Assembly (NCBI GenBank): GCA_002309155.1
Contig: DBXB01000033.1
Span: 1 to 15,457 of the forward strand
DNA: 15,457 bases
Source of the DNA: Bacteroidales bacterium UBA1223
Lineage (GTDB): Bacteria > Bacteroidota > Bacteroidia > Bacteroidales > P3
Direction of reading: 5' to 3'
Shown in pieces: positions 6,881-14,087 of this stretch (position 1 is its first letter; the number at the start of each line of letters is the position of its first letter). Below the pieces are notes generated by a model. The model worked only from the letters and a program-made list of their open reading frames with translations. It did not search any database and was not told the origin of the DNA. Position numbers and translations under genes: made by a program.

Positions 6881-6888
6881 TACATTTG
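6881..6888 (+). promoter_or_regulatory. Candidate -7 box for the TPR-secG pair
   Basis: TACATTTG matches TAnnTTTG, in AT-rich DNA on the divergent side of the rpmH promoter region. It lies 35 bp before the ATG at 6924. It would leave almost no leader for the GTG at 6903, which favours the ATG as the start. Confidence 0.6.
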
Positions 6889-6923
6889 CATTTTGAATTA
6901 TAGTGGAATTTTATTGTAAAAAG

Positions 6924-7592
6924 ATGGATAAATCAGCGTTTAATATAAAGCTGGCGAATCTCTGCGGCTATTCAATGATGGACAAGTCGGATATTCAGTA
7001 TGAAAAAAACCGCTATCCATATTGTGCCCTGCTTCAGATGATGGATATTCTGAGTGACAAGGCAACGGGTACGTCGCAGTGGAAAGAACGCTTTCTTCCC
7101 AAGGCGACTCTCTACATGCTCGACAACTCAAGATTGAGTTACTGTCTCGAGCATGTCGCCCTCACTGAGATCAACACACCTGCCGACCTGAAGGCAAAAG
7201 AGCAGGTGGAGCAGGCGAAGAGTCAGGAATTTGTGTCCAGCGAGTCGGATTCGTTCGATGTCATGAAAGAGATAAACTCATATCAGGAGGTCTCTTTCAA
7301 GACTGCACCCAAGAGTGTGATACTCTCCAAATTTCTTGAATCCGGCAACTATAAACCAGAGGAATTGGGTCAGGCTGAAGCTGTCTCGGTTGAAGAACTG
7401 GGGAAAAAGAGCATCTCGGCAGATGATTCGTTAGATACTGAAACACTTGCACTTGTCCTTGAAAAACAACAGAAGTATGACAAGGCTATCAGCGTGTACG
7501 AAAAATTAATTGCCAAATATCCCGAAAAAAGTAGTACTTTTGCAATCCGAATTTCGGAGCTGAAAATGAAATTGGAAAATAATAAAAAGTAA
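6924..7592 (+). CDS. TPR-like protein encoded upstream of secG
   Basis: The product is 222 residues from ATG 6924. An in-frame GTG at 6903 would add 7 residues but lies too near the predicted promoter box, and an A-rich stretch typical of Bacteroidota initiation precedes the ATG. There is no signal peptide or membrane segment, so it is probably cytoplasmic. The N-terminal ~90 residues have no motif I can name; residues ~95-170 are polar and likely flexible. The C-terminus (~173-206) resembles a tetratricopeptide repeat: LALVLEKQQKYDKAISVYEK followed by LIAKYPEKS. It is 7 bp upstream of secG and clearly co-transcribed with it. A TPR-containing gene before secG is common in Bacteroidota, but its role is not known to me; a link to secretion is only a guess from position. 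Confidence 0.85.
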   Translation: MDKSAFNIKLANLCGYSMMDKSDIQYEKNRYPYCALLQMMDILSDKATGTSQWKERFLPKATLYMLDNSRLSYCLEHVALTEINTPADLKAKEQVEQAKSQEFVSSESDSFDVMKEINSYQEVSFKTAPKSVILSKFLESGNYKPEELGQAEAVSVEELGKKSISADDSLDTETLALVLEKQQKYDKAISVYEKLIAKYPEKSSTFAIRISELKMKLENNKK

Positions 7593-7599
7593 TAATACC

Positions 7600-7932
7600 A
7601 TGTACAATTTTATCGTAATACTGATTCTTATCGTCAGCGTCTGTCTGGCTATAGTCGTTCTGGTGCAGAACTCGAAAGGTGGTGGACTTGCAGCCAACTT
7701 TTCTGCTCCTAACCAGATTATGGGTGTACGCAAGACTACCGATTTCCTTGAGAAATTGACCTGGGGTCTTGCCGTGGCTTTGGTGGTTCTCAGCCTTATC
7801 GCAACAATTTCCATCCATTCTGGCAAGAAAGCCAGCGTGCAGAAGAACGCCATCAACGCCGAGCAGGTTGAGATGCCCTCTGCCGCCGATGCTATGAACG
7901 CTCAGCAGGTTCCCGCCACTCCCGAGCAGTAA
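7600..7932 (+). CDS. secG: Preprotein translocase subunit SecG
   Basis: The 110-residue product is a small inner-membrane part of the SecYEG channel that aids SecA-driven export. It has two hydrophobic helices (~3-22 and ~53-72) joined by the family's cytoplasmic loop LVQNSKGGGLAANF (~21-34), followed by MGVRKTTDFLEK. The tail is Ala/Gln/Pro-rich, as is common for SecG. It follows the TPR gene by 7 bp and is closed by a terminator 24 bp after the stop. Sec export feeds the lipoprotein, T9SS and C69 products encoded nearby. Confidence 0.95.
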   Translation: MYNFIVILILIVSVCLAIVVLVQNSKGGGLAANFSAPNQIMGVRKTTDFLEKLTWGLAVALVVLSLIATISIHSGKKASVQKNAINAEQVEMPSAADAMNAQQVPATPEQ

Positions 7933-7955
7933 TGACAGTTGCAGAACGAGATATA

Positions 7956-7989
7956 AAAAGAGATTTGCCTCTGGTGAATCTCTTTTTTT
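7956..7989 (+). terminator. Intrinsic terminator after secG
   Basis: GAGATTTGCC (7960-7969) pairs with GGTGAATCTC (7973-7982) around loop TCT, extended by A-T pairs and a run of seven T. Two of the pairs are G-U wobbles in plus-strand RNA but would be mismatches in minus-strand RNA, which supports plus-strand use. The helicase ATG lies only 17 bp beyond. Confidence 0.88.
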
Positions 7990-8005
7990 GATTTTCTTAC
8001 TGCCG

Positions 8006-9454
8006 ATGAATAGGGTAGAACAGCTGATATTCTCTTTATTCCCACACGAGCCCACCACGGGACAGCGTCAGGCATGTTCCGAACTGGTGAGTTTTCTGTA
8101 TGACAGCGATCCGTGTTCCACTTTTTTGTTACGGGGATATGCCGGAACGGGAAAGACGTCGTTGGTGTCGGCGCTCATCAAGGCGGCGCCATATCTGAGG
8201 ATAAAGACGTTGCTGCTGGCCCCCACGGGACGCGCCGCCAAAGTCCTCTCCAACTACTCCGGCAAGCAGGCGTATACCATACATAAAAAAATATACCATA
8301 CCATTACGGATGGTAGCGGAATGCCACACACCGTCCTTGCCAAGAATAAATACAGCTACACGCTCTTTATCGTCGACGAGGCTTCGATGATTAGTGCCAT
8401 AGCTGAGGAAGGTGGATACGTCGGGCGTCGGTCACTCCTGGAGGATCTGACGACATTTGTCAGAGAGGGGTCGCACTGCCGGCTTATGCTTATCGGCGAC
8501 TCGGCACAGCTGCCTCCCGTGGGATCTTCCGACAGCCCTGCGTTGTCGACAGAATATCTGGAACACTCTTTTGACCTGAAGGTCTATCAGGCAGAGCTGA
8601 CTGAGGTTGTCCGACAGGAGAAACAATCTGGGATACTCTCCAATGCCACGATGTTGCGGCGGATGATAATGGAGGATGATTATGCTGAGGAGGGGAGACG
8701 GCCTCATTTCATGCTGGACGATTTTGACGATGTTGTCAGGCTCCATGGTTCGGATCTTGAGGAGACCTTGAACCGTGAGTATTCTGAGGGAACTCTCGAC
8801 GATGTCGTCTTTGTCTGCCGTTCCAACAAACGTGCCAACCTCTACAACCAGTCAATACGCAACCGAATCCTTTTCCGCGAGGATGAGGTGGGAACGGGCG
8901 ACTACCTCATGGTGGTAAAGAATAACTACTATTGGCTTGATGAGGATTCAGAGATGGGCTTTATCGCAAACGGCGACATCGTGGAGGTGGTCTCAGCCAG
9001 GAATTATGAGGAACTGTATGGATTCCATTTCGTAGATGTCTCTCTGCGTTTTGTCGATTATCCTGATATGGAGACGCTCGACTGCAAGATTCTTCTTGAG
9101 ACACTGCATTCGGAATCCGCCTCGCTCACCCGTGAGGAGACGCAGAAACTCTATACAGAGGTCCTCGCCGACTATGCCGACCTGCCCACTAAGGCTGAGC
9201 AACTAAACGCTATGAGGCAGAATCCCTACTACAATGCCTTGCAGGTGAAGTTCTCTTATGCGCTTACGTGTCACAAGACACAGGGAGGCCAATGGCCCGT
9301 CGTCTTTGTTGATCAGGGCTATCTGTCTGATGAGGATATTGATAGGAATTACCTGCGGTGGCTCTACACCGCCGTGACCCGCTCCACCCAGAAATTGTAT
9401 CTCCTTAATTTTTCCGACGATTTCTATCAGGAGAGTAAAGAGGGTTTAGAATGA
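8006..9454 (+). CDS. RecD-like SF1 DNA helicase (AAA-family ATPase)
   Basis: The product is 482 residues from ATG 8006. An in-frame TTG at 7988 lies inside the secG terminator T-run and is unlikely to be the start. Superfamily 1B helicase motifs appear in order: Walker A GYAGTGKTS (~44-52), motif Ia APTGRAAKV (~72-80), Walker B VDEAS (~123-127), motif III GDSAQLPP (~164-171), motif IV-like VVRQEK, motif V TCHKTQGGQWP (~421-431) and motif VI WLYTAVTRS (~452-460). It is shorter than full RecD2 and lacks its long N-terminal region, so it resembles the stand-alone RecD-like or Dda-like helicases common in Bacteroidota. An ATP-dependent 5'-3' DNA-unwinding role in repair is inferred from the family. 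No recB/recC partners are present. It may be transcribed by readthrough of the secG terminator, as I see no own promoter. Confidence 0.9.
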   Translation: MNRVEQLIFSLFPHEPTTGQRQACSELVSFLYDSDPCSTFLLRGYAGTGKTSLVSALIKAAPYLRIKTLLLAPTGRAAKVLSNYSGKQAYTIHKKIYHTITDGSGMPHTVLAKNKYSYTLFIVDEASMISAIAEEGGYVGRRSLLEDLTTFVREGSHCRLMLIGDSAQLPPVGSSDSPALSTEYLEHSFDLKVYQAELTEVVRQEKQSGILSNATMLRRMIMEDDYAEEGRRPHFMLDDFDDVVRLHGSDLEETLNREYSEGTLDDVVFVCRSNKRANLYNQSIRNRILFREDEVGTGDYLMVVKNNYYWLDEDSEMGFIANGDIVEVVSARNYEELYGFHFVDVSLRFVDYPDMETLDCKILLETLHSESASLTREETQKLYTEVLADYADLPTKAEQLNAMRQNPYYNALQVKFSYALTCHKTQGGQWPVVFVDQGYLSDEDIDRNYLRWLYTAVTRSTQKLYLLNFSDDFYQESKEGLE

Positions 9455-9490
9455 AGAGTCACTGCGCTATTCCTTGCGCTGTATAAATAA

Positions 9491-9519
9491 AAAAAAGCAT
9501 CCGAGAGGATGCTTTTTTT
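9491..9519. terminator. Bidirectional terminator between the helicase and HU genes
   Basis: AAAAAAGCATCC (9491-9502) pairs perfectly with GGATGCTTTTTT (9507-9518) around loop GAGA, with T-runs in both directions. It lies between the stops of the two converging genes. Confidence 0.93.
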
Positions 9520-9537
9520 CTTTTACTAAAGGCAAGC

Positions 9538-9795
9538 TTAGAATTTCTTGCTGGCTTTGAATTTCAAAACTTTCTTTGCGGGAATCTTGATGGTCTTGCC
9601 GGTGCGAGGATTTTTACCTTTACGGGCAGGACGATTCTGCATTGAGAAGGTACCGAAGCCGATGATAGCGATTTTGCCACCTTTTTTCATCTCAGCCTTG
9701 GTAACTTCGAGAAGGGCGTTGAAAGTTTTTGCAGCTGCAGCTTTGGTGATTTCAGCTTTTTTAGCAATTGCTGCTACTAATTCTGTTTTGTTCAT
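9538..9795 (-). CDS. hup: HU-family DNA-binding protein
   Basis: The start is set at ATG 9793-9795, giving MNKTELVAAIAKKAEITKAA and 85 residues, the usual HU length (~90). A longer frame would add 14 residues of non-HU sequence that overlap the promoter region. HU is a small dimeric nucleoid protein that bends DNA. Family signatures are complete: GFGTF (~46-50), then RPARKGKNPRTGKTIKIPA (~55-73), the DNA-binding arm with its Pro, and a basic C-terminus. It lies downstream of fmt on the same strand, with its own strong promoter candidate at 9835-9864 and a terminator after it, so it is probably a separate, highly expressed unit. Confidence 0.96.
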   Translation of the reverse strand: MNKTELVAAIAKKAEITKAAAAKTFNALLEVTKAEMKKGGKIAIIGFGTFSMQNRPARKGKNPRTGKTIKIPAKKVLKFKASKKF

Positions 9796-9834
9796 AATAA
9801 TGAAATTGAGGGTTAAACAATTGTTTTGACGATG

Positions 9835-9864
9835 CAAATATAAAAAGTTTTTTTTATATGCAAA
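9835..9864 (-). promoter_or_regulatory. Bacteroidota -33/-7 promoter of the HU gene
   Basis: On the minus strand TTTG (9861-9864 on plus as CAAA) is followed after 18 nt by TATATTTG (9835-9842 on plus as CAAATATA), close to the TTTG / TAnnTTTG arrangement known for this phylum. It lies 39 bp before the HU start and is the only candidate in the window with both elements at about the right spacing. Confidence 0.72.
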
Positions 9865-9877
9865 ATGTTTTTTGACG

Positions 9878-9898
9878 AAAAAATTATGTTAATTTTTT
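9878..9898 (-). terminator. Possible AT-only terminator after fmt
   Basis: AAAAAATTA (9878-9886) and TAATTTTTT (9890-9898) form a perfect 9-bp stem with loop TGT, 9 bp past the fmt stop, with T-rich sequence on both sides. The stem has no G-C pairs, so its strength is doubtful. Confidence 0.35.
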
Positions 9899-9907
9899 AT
9901 ATATTTT

Positions 9908-10858
9908 TTAAACTGTTAATTTCCAATATTTTACATTGTAACCTCTTAGAAATTCATCAGTTGAAATTTTTCGTTTTCCGCTCATTTGGAGAGATAATAT
10001 CTTGATAAATCCGTCACTTACGGCGATTTTTAACTCCTTTTTTTGATCAGAAAATATGGTTCCAATGGCGATTTTTTCTGTGTTTTTTTCGAATTCTGTG
10101 TCGAATATTTTCATTGAGATTGTCTCTCCTTTTTCGTTAGTCATGGTTGCCGTGGCGGCAGGGTAGGGGGAGAGTCCCCGGATGAAATTATGTATTTCTT
10201 TTCCGGGACGGTTCCAATTTATGGCGCAATCTTGCTTGAAAATCTTCGGTGCCGGTTTGATGTTGCTGTCTGAGTCTTGGATTGTGGGTGTGATGGTGCC
10301 TGCAAACAATTTGTCGAGGGTCTCGACGACCAGATGAGAGCCCATCTCCGCCAGTCTGTCGTGGAGGCTCTCGGCGTTGTCGTTCTCTGTGATAGGTGTC
10401 TTCTTTTGGAGCAGTATCTTGCCTTCGTCGATTTTCTCGTTGAGGAGGAACGTTGTCACGCCTGTCTCAGTCTCTCCATTGATTATCGCCCAGTTTATGG
10501 GAGCTGCGCCGCGGTACTGGGGCAGTAGTGAGGCGTGGAGGTTGAATGTCCCCAGCGGAGGCATAGACCATACTGACTGGGGCAGCATGCGGAAAGCCAC
10601 AACGACGAAGAGATCGGCGTTGTATGATTTCAGACTCTCCTGAAATTCAGGGTCTCGGAGTTTCTCTGGCTGGAGAACGGGGAGGTTATGCTGTAATGCA
10701 TATTCCTTGACTGGAGAGATATTTACCTTCAGTCCCCTGCCACTCGGTTTGTCGGGCACGGTGACTACGGCGACGACGTCGTATCCCGCCGAGACAATGG
10801 CGTCGAGTGATTTGACGGCAAACTCGGGGGTGCCCATGAAAACGATACGTCTGTTCAT
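9908..10858 (-). CDS. fmt: Methionyl-tRNA formyltransferase
   Basis: Fmt transfers a formyl group from 10-formyl-tetrahydrofolate to initiator Met-tRNA in the cytoplasm. The 316-residue product has normal length. The N-terminal Rossmann domain starts RIVFMGTPEFA, with the loop PSGRGLKVNISPVK (~38-51). The catalytic region is FNLHASLLPQYRGAAPINWA (~105-124) with N106 and H108, and D144 in NEKIDEGKIL. The C-terminal OB-like domain carries INWNRPGKEIHNFIRGLSPYP. The start overlaps the ribH stop by 4 bp (ATGA), so the two are translationally coupled. It is the last gene of the rpoN-M23-ribH-fmt run. No def gene is next to it, although fmt and def are neighbours in many bacteria. Confidence 0.97.
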   Translation of the reverse strand: MNRRIVFMGTPEFAVKSLDAIVSAGYDVVAVVTVPDKPSGRGLKVNISPVKEYALQHNLPVLQPEKLRDPEFQESLKSYNADLFVVVAFRMLPQSVWSMPPLGTFNLHASLLPQYRGAAPINWAIINGETETGVTTFLLNEKIDEGKILLQKKTPITENDNAESLHDRLAEMGSHLVVETLDKLFAGTITPTIQDSDSNIKPAPKIFKQDCAINWNRPGKEIHNFIRGLSPYPAATATMTNEKGETISMKIFDTEFEKNTEKIAIGTIFSDQKKELKIAVSDGFIKILSLQMSGKRKISTDEFLRGYNVKYWKLTV

Positions 10859-11346
10859 CGTGTCAGCTCTTTTTGTAATGCCACCATCTTCAGTGCTGTG
10901 AGAGCCCCTTCTATGCCTTTGTTGCCGTGTTTTCCGCCGGAACGGTCTACTGCCTGTTGCATGTTGTTCGTCGTGAGGAGGCTGAAGATAACGGGTTTCT
11001 CATGTTTAAGCGACACATTGGTCAATCCCTGGGACACAGCTTCGCAGATGAAGTCAAAATGACGAGTCTCGCCTTGTATGACGCATCCGATGCAGATGAC
11101 GGCATCGATGTCCTTTCTGTTACGCAGCATCAGGTCGGCGCCTGTGGTTAGTTCAAAGCTTCCGGGGACATGGATGAGTTCGATATCGTTTTCCGCAACG
11201 CCGTATTGGATAAGGGTGGCGACAGCTCCGTCAGCCATCTTGTCGGTTATCTCATTGTTCCATTCGGCTACGATAACGCCAATGCGGAATCCTTTGGCGG
11301 AAGGGATTGAATCGGGATTGTGCTCTGAGAGGTTAGTCTTTTTCAT
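10855..11346 (-). CDS. ribH: 6,7-dimethyl-8-ribityllumazine synthase
   Basis: RibH condenses 5-amino-6-ribitylamino-uracil with 3,4-dihydroxy-2-butanone 4-phosphate, the penultimate step of riboflavin synthesis, and assembles as pentamers or 60-mer shells. The 163-residue product shows VAEWNNEIT (~26-34), the substrate loop PGSFELT (~61-67), GCVIQGETRHFDFICEAVSQ (~87-106) with catalytic His96, and TTNNMQQAVDRSGGKHGNKG (~125-144). The first ~18 residues are a less conserved extension. It is 21 bp downstream of the M23-LysM gene and overlaps fmt by 4 bp. No other rib genes are present. Its flavin product is indirectly relevant to ApbE, but the two genes are far apart. Confidence 0.97.
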   Translation of the reverse strand: MKKTNLSEHNPDSIPSAKGFRIGVIVAEWNNEITDKMADGAVATLIQYGVAENDIELIHVPGSFELTTGADLMLRNRKDIDAVICIGCVIQGETRHFDFICEAVSQGLTNVSLKHEKPVIFSLLTTNNMQQAVDRSGGKHGNKGIEGALTALKMVALQKELTR

Positions 11347-11367
11347 CTATATGATATTTGTTGGATA

Positions 11368-12267
11368 TTATCTGACCCGTATGTTCATGCCGGGCTTTAA
11401 TTTTCTCATTTTGGGATTAAGGTCTTTGATTTTCTCGGGGGTGGTGCTATGCATCATCGCTATGAGATCCAAGGTCTCGCCACGTTTTACAGTATGATAT
11501 ACCTCGCGAGGTTGCTGATAAACGGGCTTTTCCTTGATGATACTCTTGTCGGCCTTGAAGATGGGAGTCTTATTGTTCCGAGGTCTGCTGATGCCGAAAT
11601 AGGTCTTGTCGAGATGGAGTCTGCGGGTCCTCAGCGAGTAGGTCTTGAAATCGAGAATCCATTCCGGGTCAAAAGGCTCGTATTGGAATCTGACCTCGAA
11701 ATGGAGGTGGGGACCTGTGGATCGTCCTGTGTTTCCTCCAAGACCGATGATGTCGCCGGCCTTGACGATCTGACGAGGCTTGACCAATATTTTTGAAAGA
11801 TGCCCATAGACACTCTCTATGCCGTTCTTGTGGCGAAGCACCACCAGGTTTCCATAACCACCCATGGGGCGTGCTATGCGGACCACTCCTGAGAAGCAGG
11901 CCCTAACCGGGTCGCCGGTATGCAGCAGGATGTCGACACCACGATGGGGACGGTCCCACTTGGCCCTCCATCCATAGGGGGAGGTGATGATGTTGCGTAC
12001 TGGGAAGCAGAAGTCGTCGCTGTCTTTCAGGAGTTTGATATTGATTTCGTCGGGGAGGGAGTCCAGAGGCAGGTTGCGGACTCGTACCAGGGCTCCCGAC
12101 AAATTGTCGTGGTAGAACATCTGCCACATAGCCACTTCGCTACCGTCTCCCTCGTAGAAGGCTGTGTTGGTTTTGTTGGAGACATCCTTCTGGGACACAA
12201 CGGTACCTGTCATTGACAAGAAAGCAATGACGAGTAGTATGGCTCTCAGTTTGATGGTCTCCGGCAT
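11368..12267 (-). CDS. M23-family peptidoglycan endopeptidase with C-terminal LysM
   Basis: The 299-residue product has an N-terminal hydrophobic segment (~8-25, AILLVIAFLSMTGTVVS) that acts as a signal peptide, so it probably works in the periplasm. The M23 (lysostaphin-type) zinc domain spans ~90-205. Its ligands are H108 and D112 (HRGVD) and H189 of HLH (GPHLHFEV, ~185-192), with H156 in YGHLS and H187 as active-site histidines. All are intact, so it should be an active peptidoglycan cross-link hydrolase rather than an EnvC/NlpD-like pseudoenzyme. A basic linker leads to a single LysM (~256-299: YHTVKRGETLDLIAMMHS ... LKPGMNIRVR) that ends the protein. It lies 15 bp after rpoN and 21 bp before ribH on the same strand, so co-transcription is very likely. 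Confidence 0.93.
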   Translation of the reverse strand: MPETIKLRAILLVIAFLSMTGTVVSQKDVSNKTNTAFYEGDGSEVAMWQMFYHDNLSGALVRVRNLPLDSLPDEINIKLLKDSDDFCFPVRNIITSPYGWRAKWDRPHRGVDILLHTGDPVRACFSGVVRIARPMGGYGNLVVLRHKNGIESVYGHLSKILVKPRQIVKAGDIIGLGGNTGRSTGPHLHFEVRFQYEPFDPEWILDFKTYSLRTRRLHLDKTYFGISRPRNNKTPIFKADKSIIKEKPVYQQPREVYHTVKRGETLDLIAMMHSTTPEKIKDLNPKMRKLKPGMNIRVR

Positions 12268-12282
12268 GGTCTTTAAGTGCGG

Positions 12283-13743
12283 TTATATCTCTTTTCTCAA
12301 TCTGCCGACAGGGATATCCATGCTTTCACGGTATTTAGATACTGTACGGCGAGAGAGGTTGAATCCCAACGATTTCAACTTCGCAGTCAGTTCTTCGTCG
12401 GTGAGGGGGTTGCTTTTGTCTTCGTTGTCTATGACTTTCCTCAGAGCCTGCTTGATGTGCTCGGTGGCGAGCAGGTCGCCCTGTTCGGTAACCACGGCCT
12501 TTGAGAAGAGCTCTTTCAGAAGGAAGGTGCCGAAGGAGGTCTGGACATATTTCTCGTTCACCACCCTTGAGATTGTAGATTCGTCAAAACCCGTCATGGC
12601 GGCAATATCCTTAAGTCTCATCGGGCGTAGGTCATTCTTGTCGCCACTGAGGAAGAACGCCTGCTGATATTTCAGAATGGCCTCCATGGTTGTGGCGAGA
12701 GTGTTCTGCCTTGTCGTGACGGCGTCGATAAGCCACTGTGCCGACTCGGTGTTGCTTTTGATGAACTGAACAGTTTGCAGGTCCTCTTTGTTAAGATTCT
12801 TGCGAGTGGAGAGTTCCTGCAACATGTCGCTGTAGTCGCTGTTGAGATGGAGTGTCGGACTGTTTCGGCGACTCAGGGAGAATGAAAGGCTGTCGCCCTC
12901 GTGTGAGACAATAAAGTCGGGAATGATATAGTGGGCGCCTTTGTTTTCTTCTTCACGACCCCAGCCTGGTTTGGGGTTGAGCCGTCGGATAGTAGCGATG
13001 GCTTTGTTCAGCTCGTCGTTGCTTATCTTAAGCGCCGAAGTCAGGGAAGCGTAGTGGCGGTTCCCCAGTTGACTGAAATAGTTGTCGACGATAGTGGTGG
13101 CTATCTTTGTGGTGCTGTCGGGATTGTCTATGCGGTGAAGCTGCAGGGAGAGACATTCCTGCAGAGTGCGTGCTCCTACACCTGCGGGGTCGAATGTCTG
13201 GATAATCTTCAGCACCCGCTCGATGTCGTCATCATCAACGATGATTCCGGAACGGAAAGACATGTCATTGGCTATAAGTTGGATGTCTCGGCCGAGGTAG
13301 CCAGACCCGTCGATACTACCAATGATTTCGATGCCGATGGTGCGGTCCCTTTCGCTGAGGGTCCTTAATCCCAGTTGTCGTAATAATGACTCGGTGAAAG
13401 AGGTCCCTTCGCCGAAGTCAATCTGTTTTTCCTCATTGTTCCTGTCTCGTTCAATGCGTTCTCTGTAGCTGTAGTCATCGTCATCGAAGTAGTCGTCTAA
13501 ATCTATGCCGTTGAAGTCATCCTGTGTCTCATCGTGCTCTGCCGTGTCTTGATTGTCGGACTGGCTGTAGTTGTCGTTGTCAGTCTCCTCATCTCTTTCA
13601 ATCTCGAGCATAGGATTCTTCTCGACCTCTTCTTTCAGTCTTTGTTCCAAACTTGTTACGGGTAGTTGTAGCAGTCGCATCAGCAGAAGTTGCTGCGGTG
13701 TCAGCTTCTGCTGTTGTTTCATTTTTTGTTTCTGAGATATCAT
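12283..13743 (-). CDS. rpoN: RNA polymerase sigma-54 factor
   Basis: Sigma-54 directs RNA polymerase to -24/-12 promoters and needs an AAA+ activator to open DNA. The 486-residue product has the Gln/Leu-rich region I (~4-46: KQKMKQQQKLTPQQLLLMRL, then LLQLPVTSLEQRL). A very acidic region II follows (about 22 Asp/Glu in residues 51-100). Next are the core-binding domain (TFDPAGVGARTLQECLSLQL) and the HTH region (MRLKDIAAMTGFDESTISRV). The C-terminal RpoN box is RRTVSKYRES (~465-474). All parts are intact. No activator gene and no clear -24/-12 site was seen in the window. It heads a tight run with M23-LysM, ribH and fmt. Heptamer repeats begin 20 bp upstream of its start; no TAnnTTTG box was found there. 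Confidence 0.97.
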   Translation of the reverse strand: MISQKQKMKQQQKLTPQQLLLMRLLQLPVTSLEQRLKEEVEKNPMLEIERDEETDNDNYSQSDNQDTAEHDETQDDFNGIDLDDYFDDDDYSYRERIERDRNNEEKQIDFGEGTSFTESLLRQLGLRTLSERDRTIGIEIIGSIDGSGYLGRDIQLIANDMSFRSGIIVDDDDIERVLKIIQTFDPAGVGARTLQECLSLQLHRIDNPDSTTKIATTIVDNYFSQLGNRHYASLTSALKISNDELNKAIATIRRLNPKPGWGREEENKGAHYIIPDFIVSHEGDSLSFSLSRRNSPTLHLNSDYSDMLQELSTRKNLNKEDLQTVQFIKSNTESAQWLIDAVTTRQNTLATTMEAILKYQQAFFLSGDKNDLRPMRLKDIAAMTGFDESTISRVVNEKYVQTSFGTFLLKELFSKAVVTEQGDLLATEHIKQALRKVIDNEDKSNPLTDEELTAKLKSLGFNLSRRTVSKYRESMDIPVGRLRKEI

Positions 13744-13762
13744 AAATGAGGAACTCCTGTTG

Positions 13763-13865
13763 AGTAAAGGTTAAAGTTTAGAGGTTAAAGGTTAAAGTTT
13801 TTGATCGCAATCACACACCACAGGTCACGGGTCACAGGTCACGGGTTAACGGTTAAAGTTTAAAG
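13763..13865. repeat. Two 7-bp tandem tracts upstream of rpoN
   Basis: Five heptamers (AGTAAAG, GTTAAAG, TTTAGAG, GTTAAAG, GTTAAAG) fill 13763-13797. After ~20 bp, seven more (ACCACAG, GTCACGG, GTCACAG, GTCACGG, GTTAACG, GTTAAAG, TTTAAAG) fill 13817-13865. Units change from GTCACGG to GTTAAAG by single steps inside one tract. The rest of the 344-bp gap (13866-14087) is an AT-rich stretch followed by the structured leader described separately. Confidence 0.85.
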
Positions 13866-13994
13866 AGAAATTACAGTTGGTATTCAGTAAGTTAATTGTG
13901 CGAATCGAGATGCCTTATTATATTATGGTTATCATCTATTATTGAATAACTTAAAATATCAGGAAAAATTATCTATCCGACAATATTTTTCATA

Positions 13995-14079
13995 TTCCCA
14001 CGCCATTGGGAACCTGACTGTCGAAAACCATGTCAGCTGACAGGGCAATAACCACCATATTATTACGTTATCGTAATAA
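13995..14079 (+). promoter_or_regulatory. Hairpin-rich leader before the C69 dipeptidase
   Basis: Three short perfect inverted repeats sit in the 93 bp before the start: TTCCCA/TGGGAA (13995-14000, 14007-14012), the 12-bp palindrome TGTCAGCTGACA (14031-14042), and TTATTACG/CGTAATAA with loop TTAT (14060-14067, 14072-14079). The last is flanked by the direct repeat ACCACCAT (14051-14058 and about 14082-14089), the second copy of which runs into the start codon. I do not recognise a known riboswitch, and no T-run follows the last stem. A regulatory role is inferred only. Confidence 0.4.
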
Positions 14080-14087
14080 AAACCACC

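Noticed and set aside
6903..6923. GTG start for the TPR-like protein
   Set aside because: It lies about 15 bp after the candidate -7 box, leaving almost no leader. The ATG at 6924 is better placed.
7988..8005. TTG start for the helicase
   Set aside because: It lies in the T-run of the secG terminator. The ATG at 8006 gives a normal N-terminus.
9796..9837. Longer HU start adding 14 residues
   Set aside because: The extension is not HU-like and would begin inside the predicted -7 box; MNKTELVAAIAKKA is the standard HU start.
13900..13940. Possible dif/Xer recombination site around an AT-rich TTATTATATTATGG stretch
   Set aside because: Only the AT core resembles a dif site; the two 11-bp arms do not align without gaps.
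13910..13945. An 11-codon frame (MPYYIMVIIYY) as a leader peptide for the C69 gene
   Set aside because: It is too short, has no evident ribosome signal, and no attenuator structure is linked to it.
13866..14087. Sigma-54 (-24/-12) promoter for the C69 gene
   Set aside because: No GG-N10-GC arrangement resembling TGGCAC/TTGC was found by eye.
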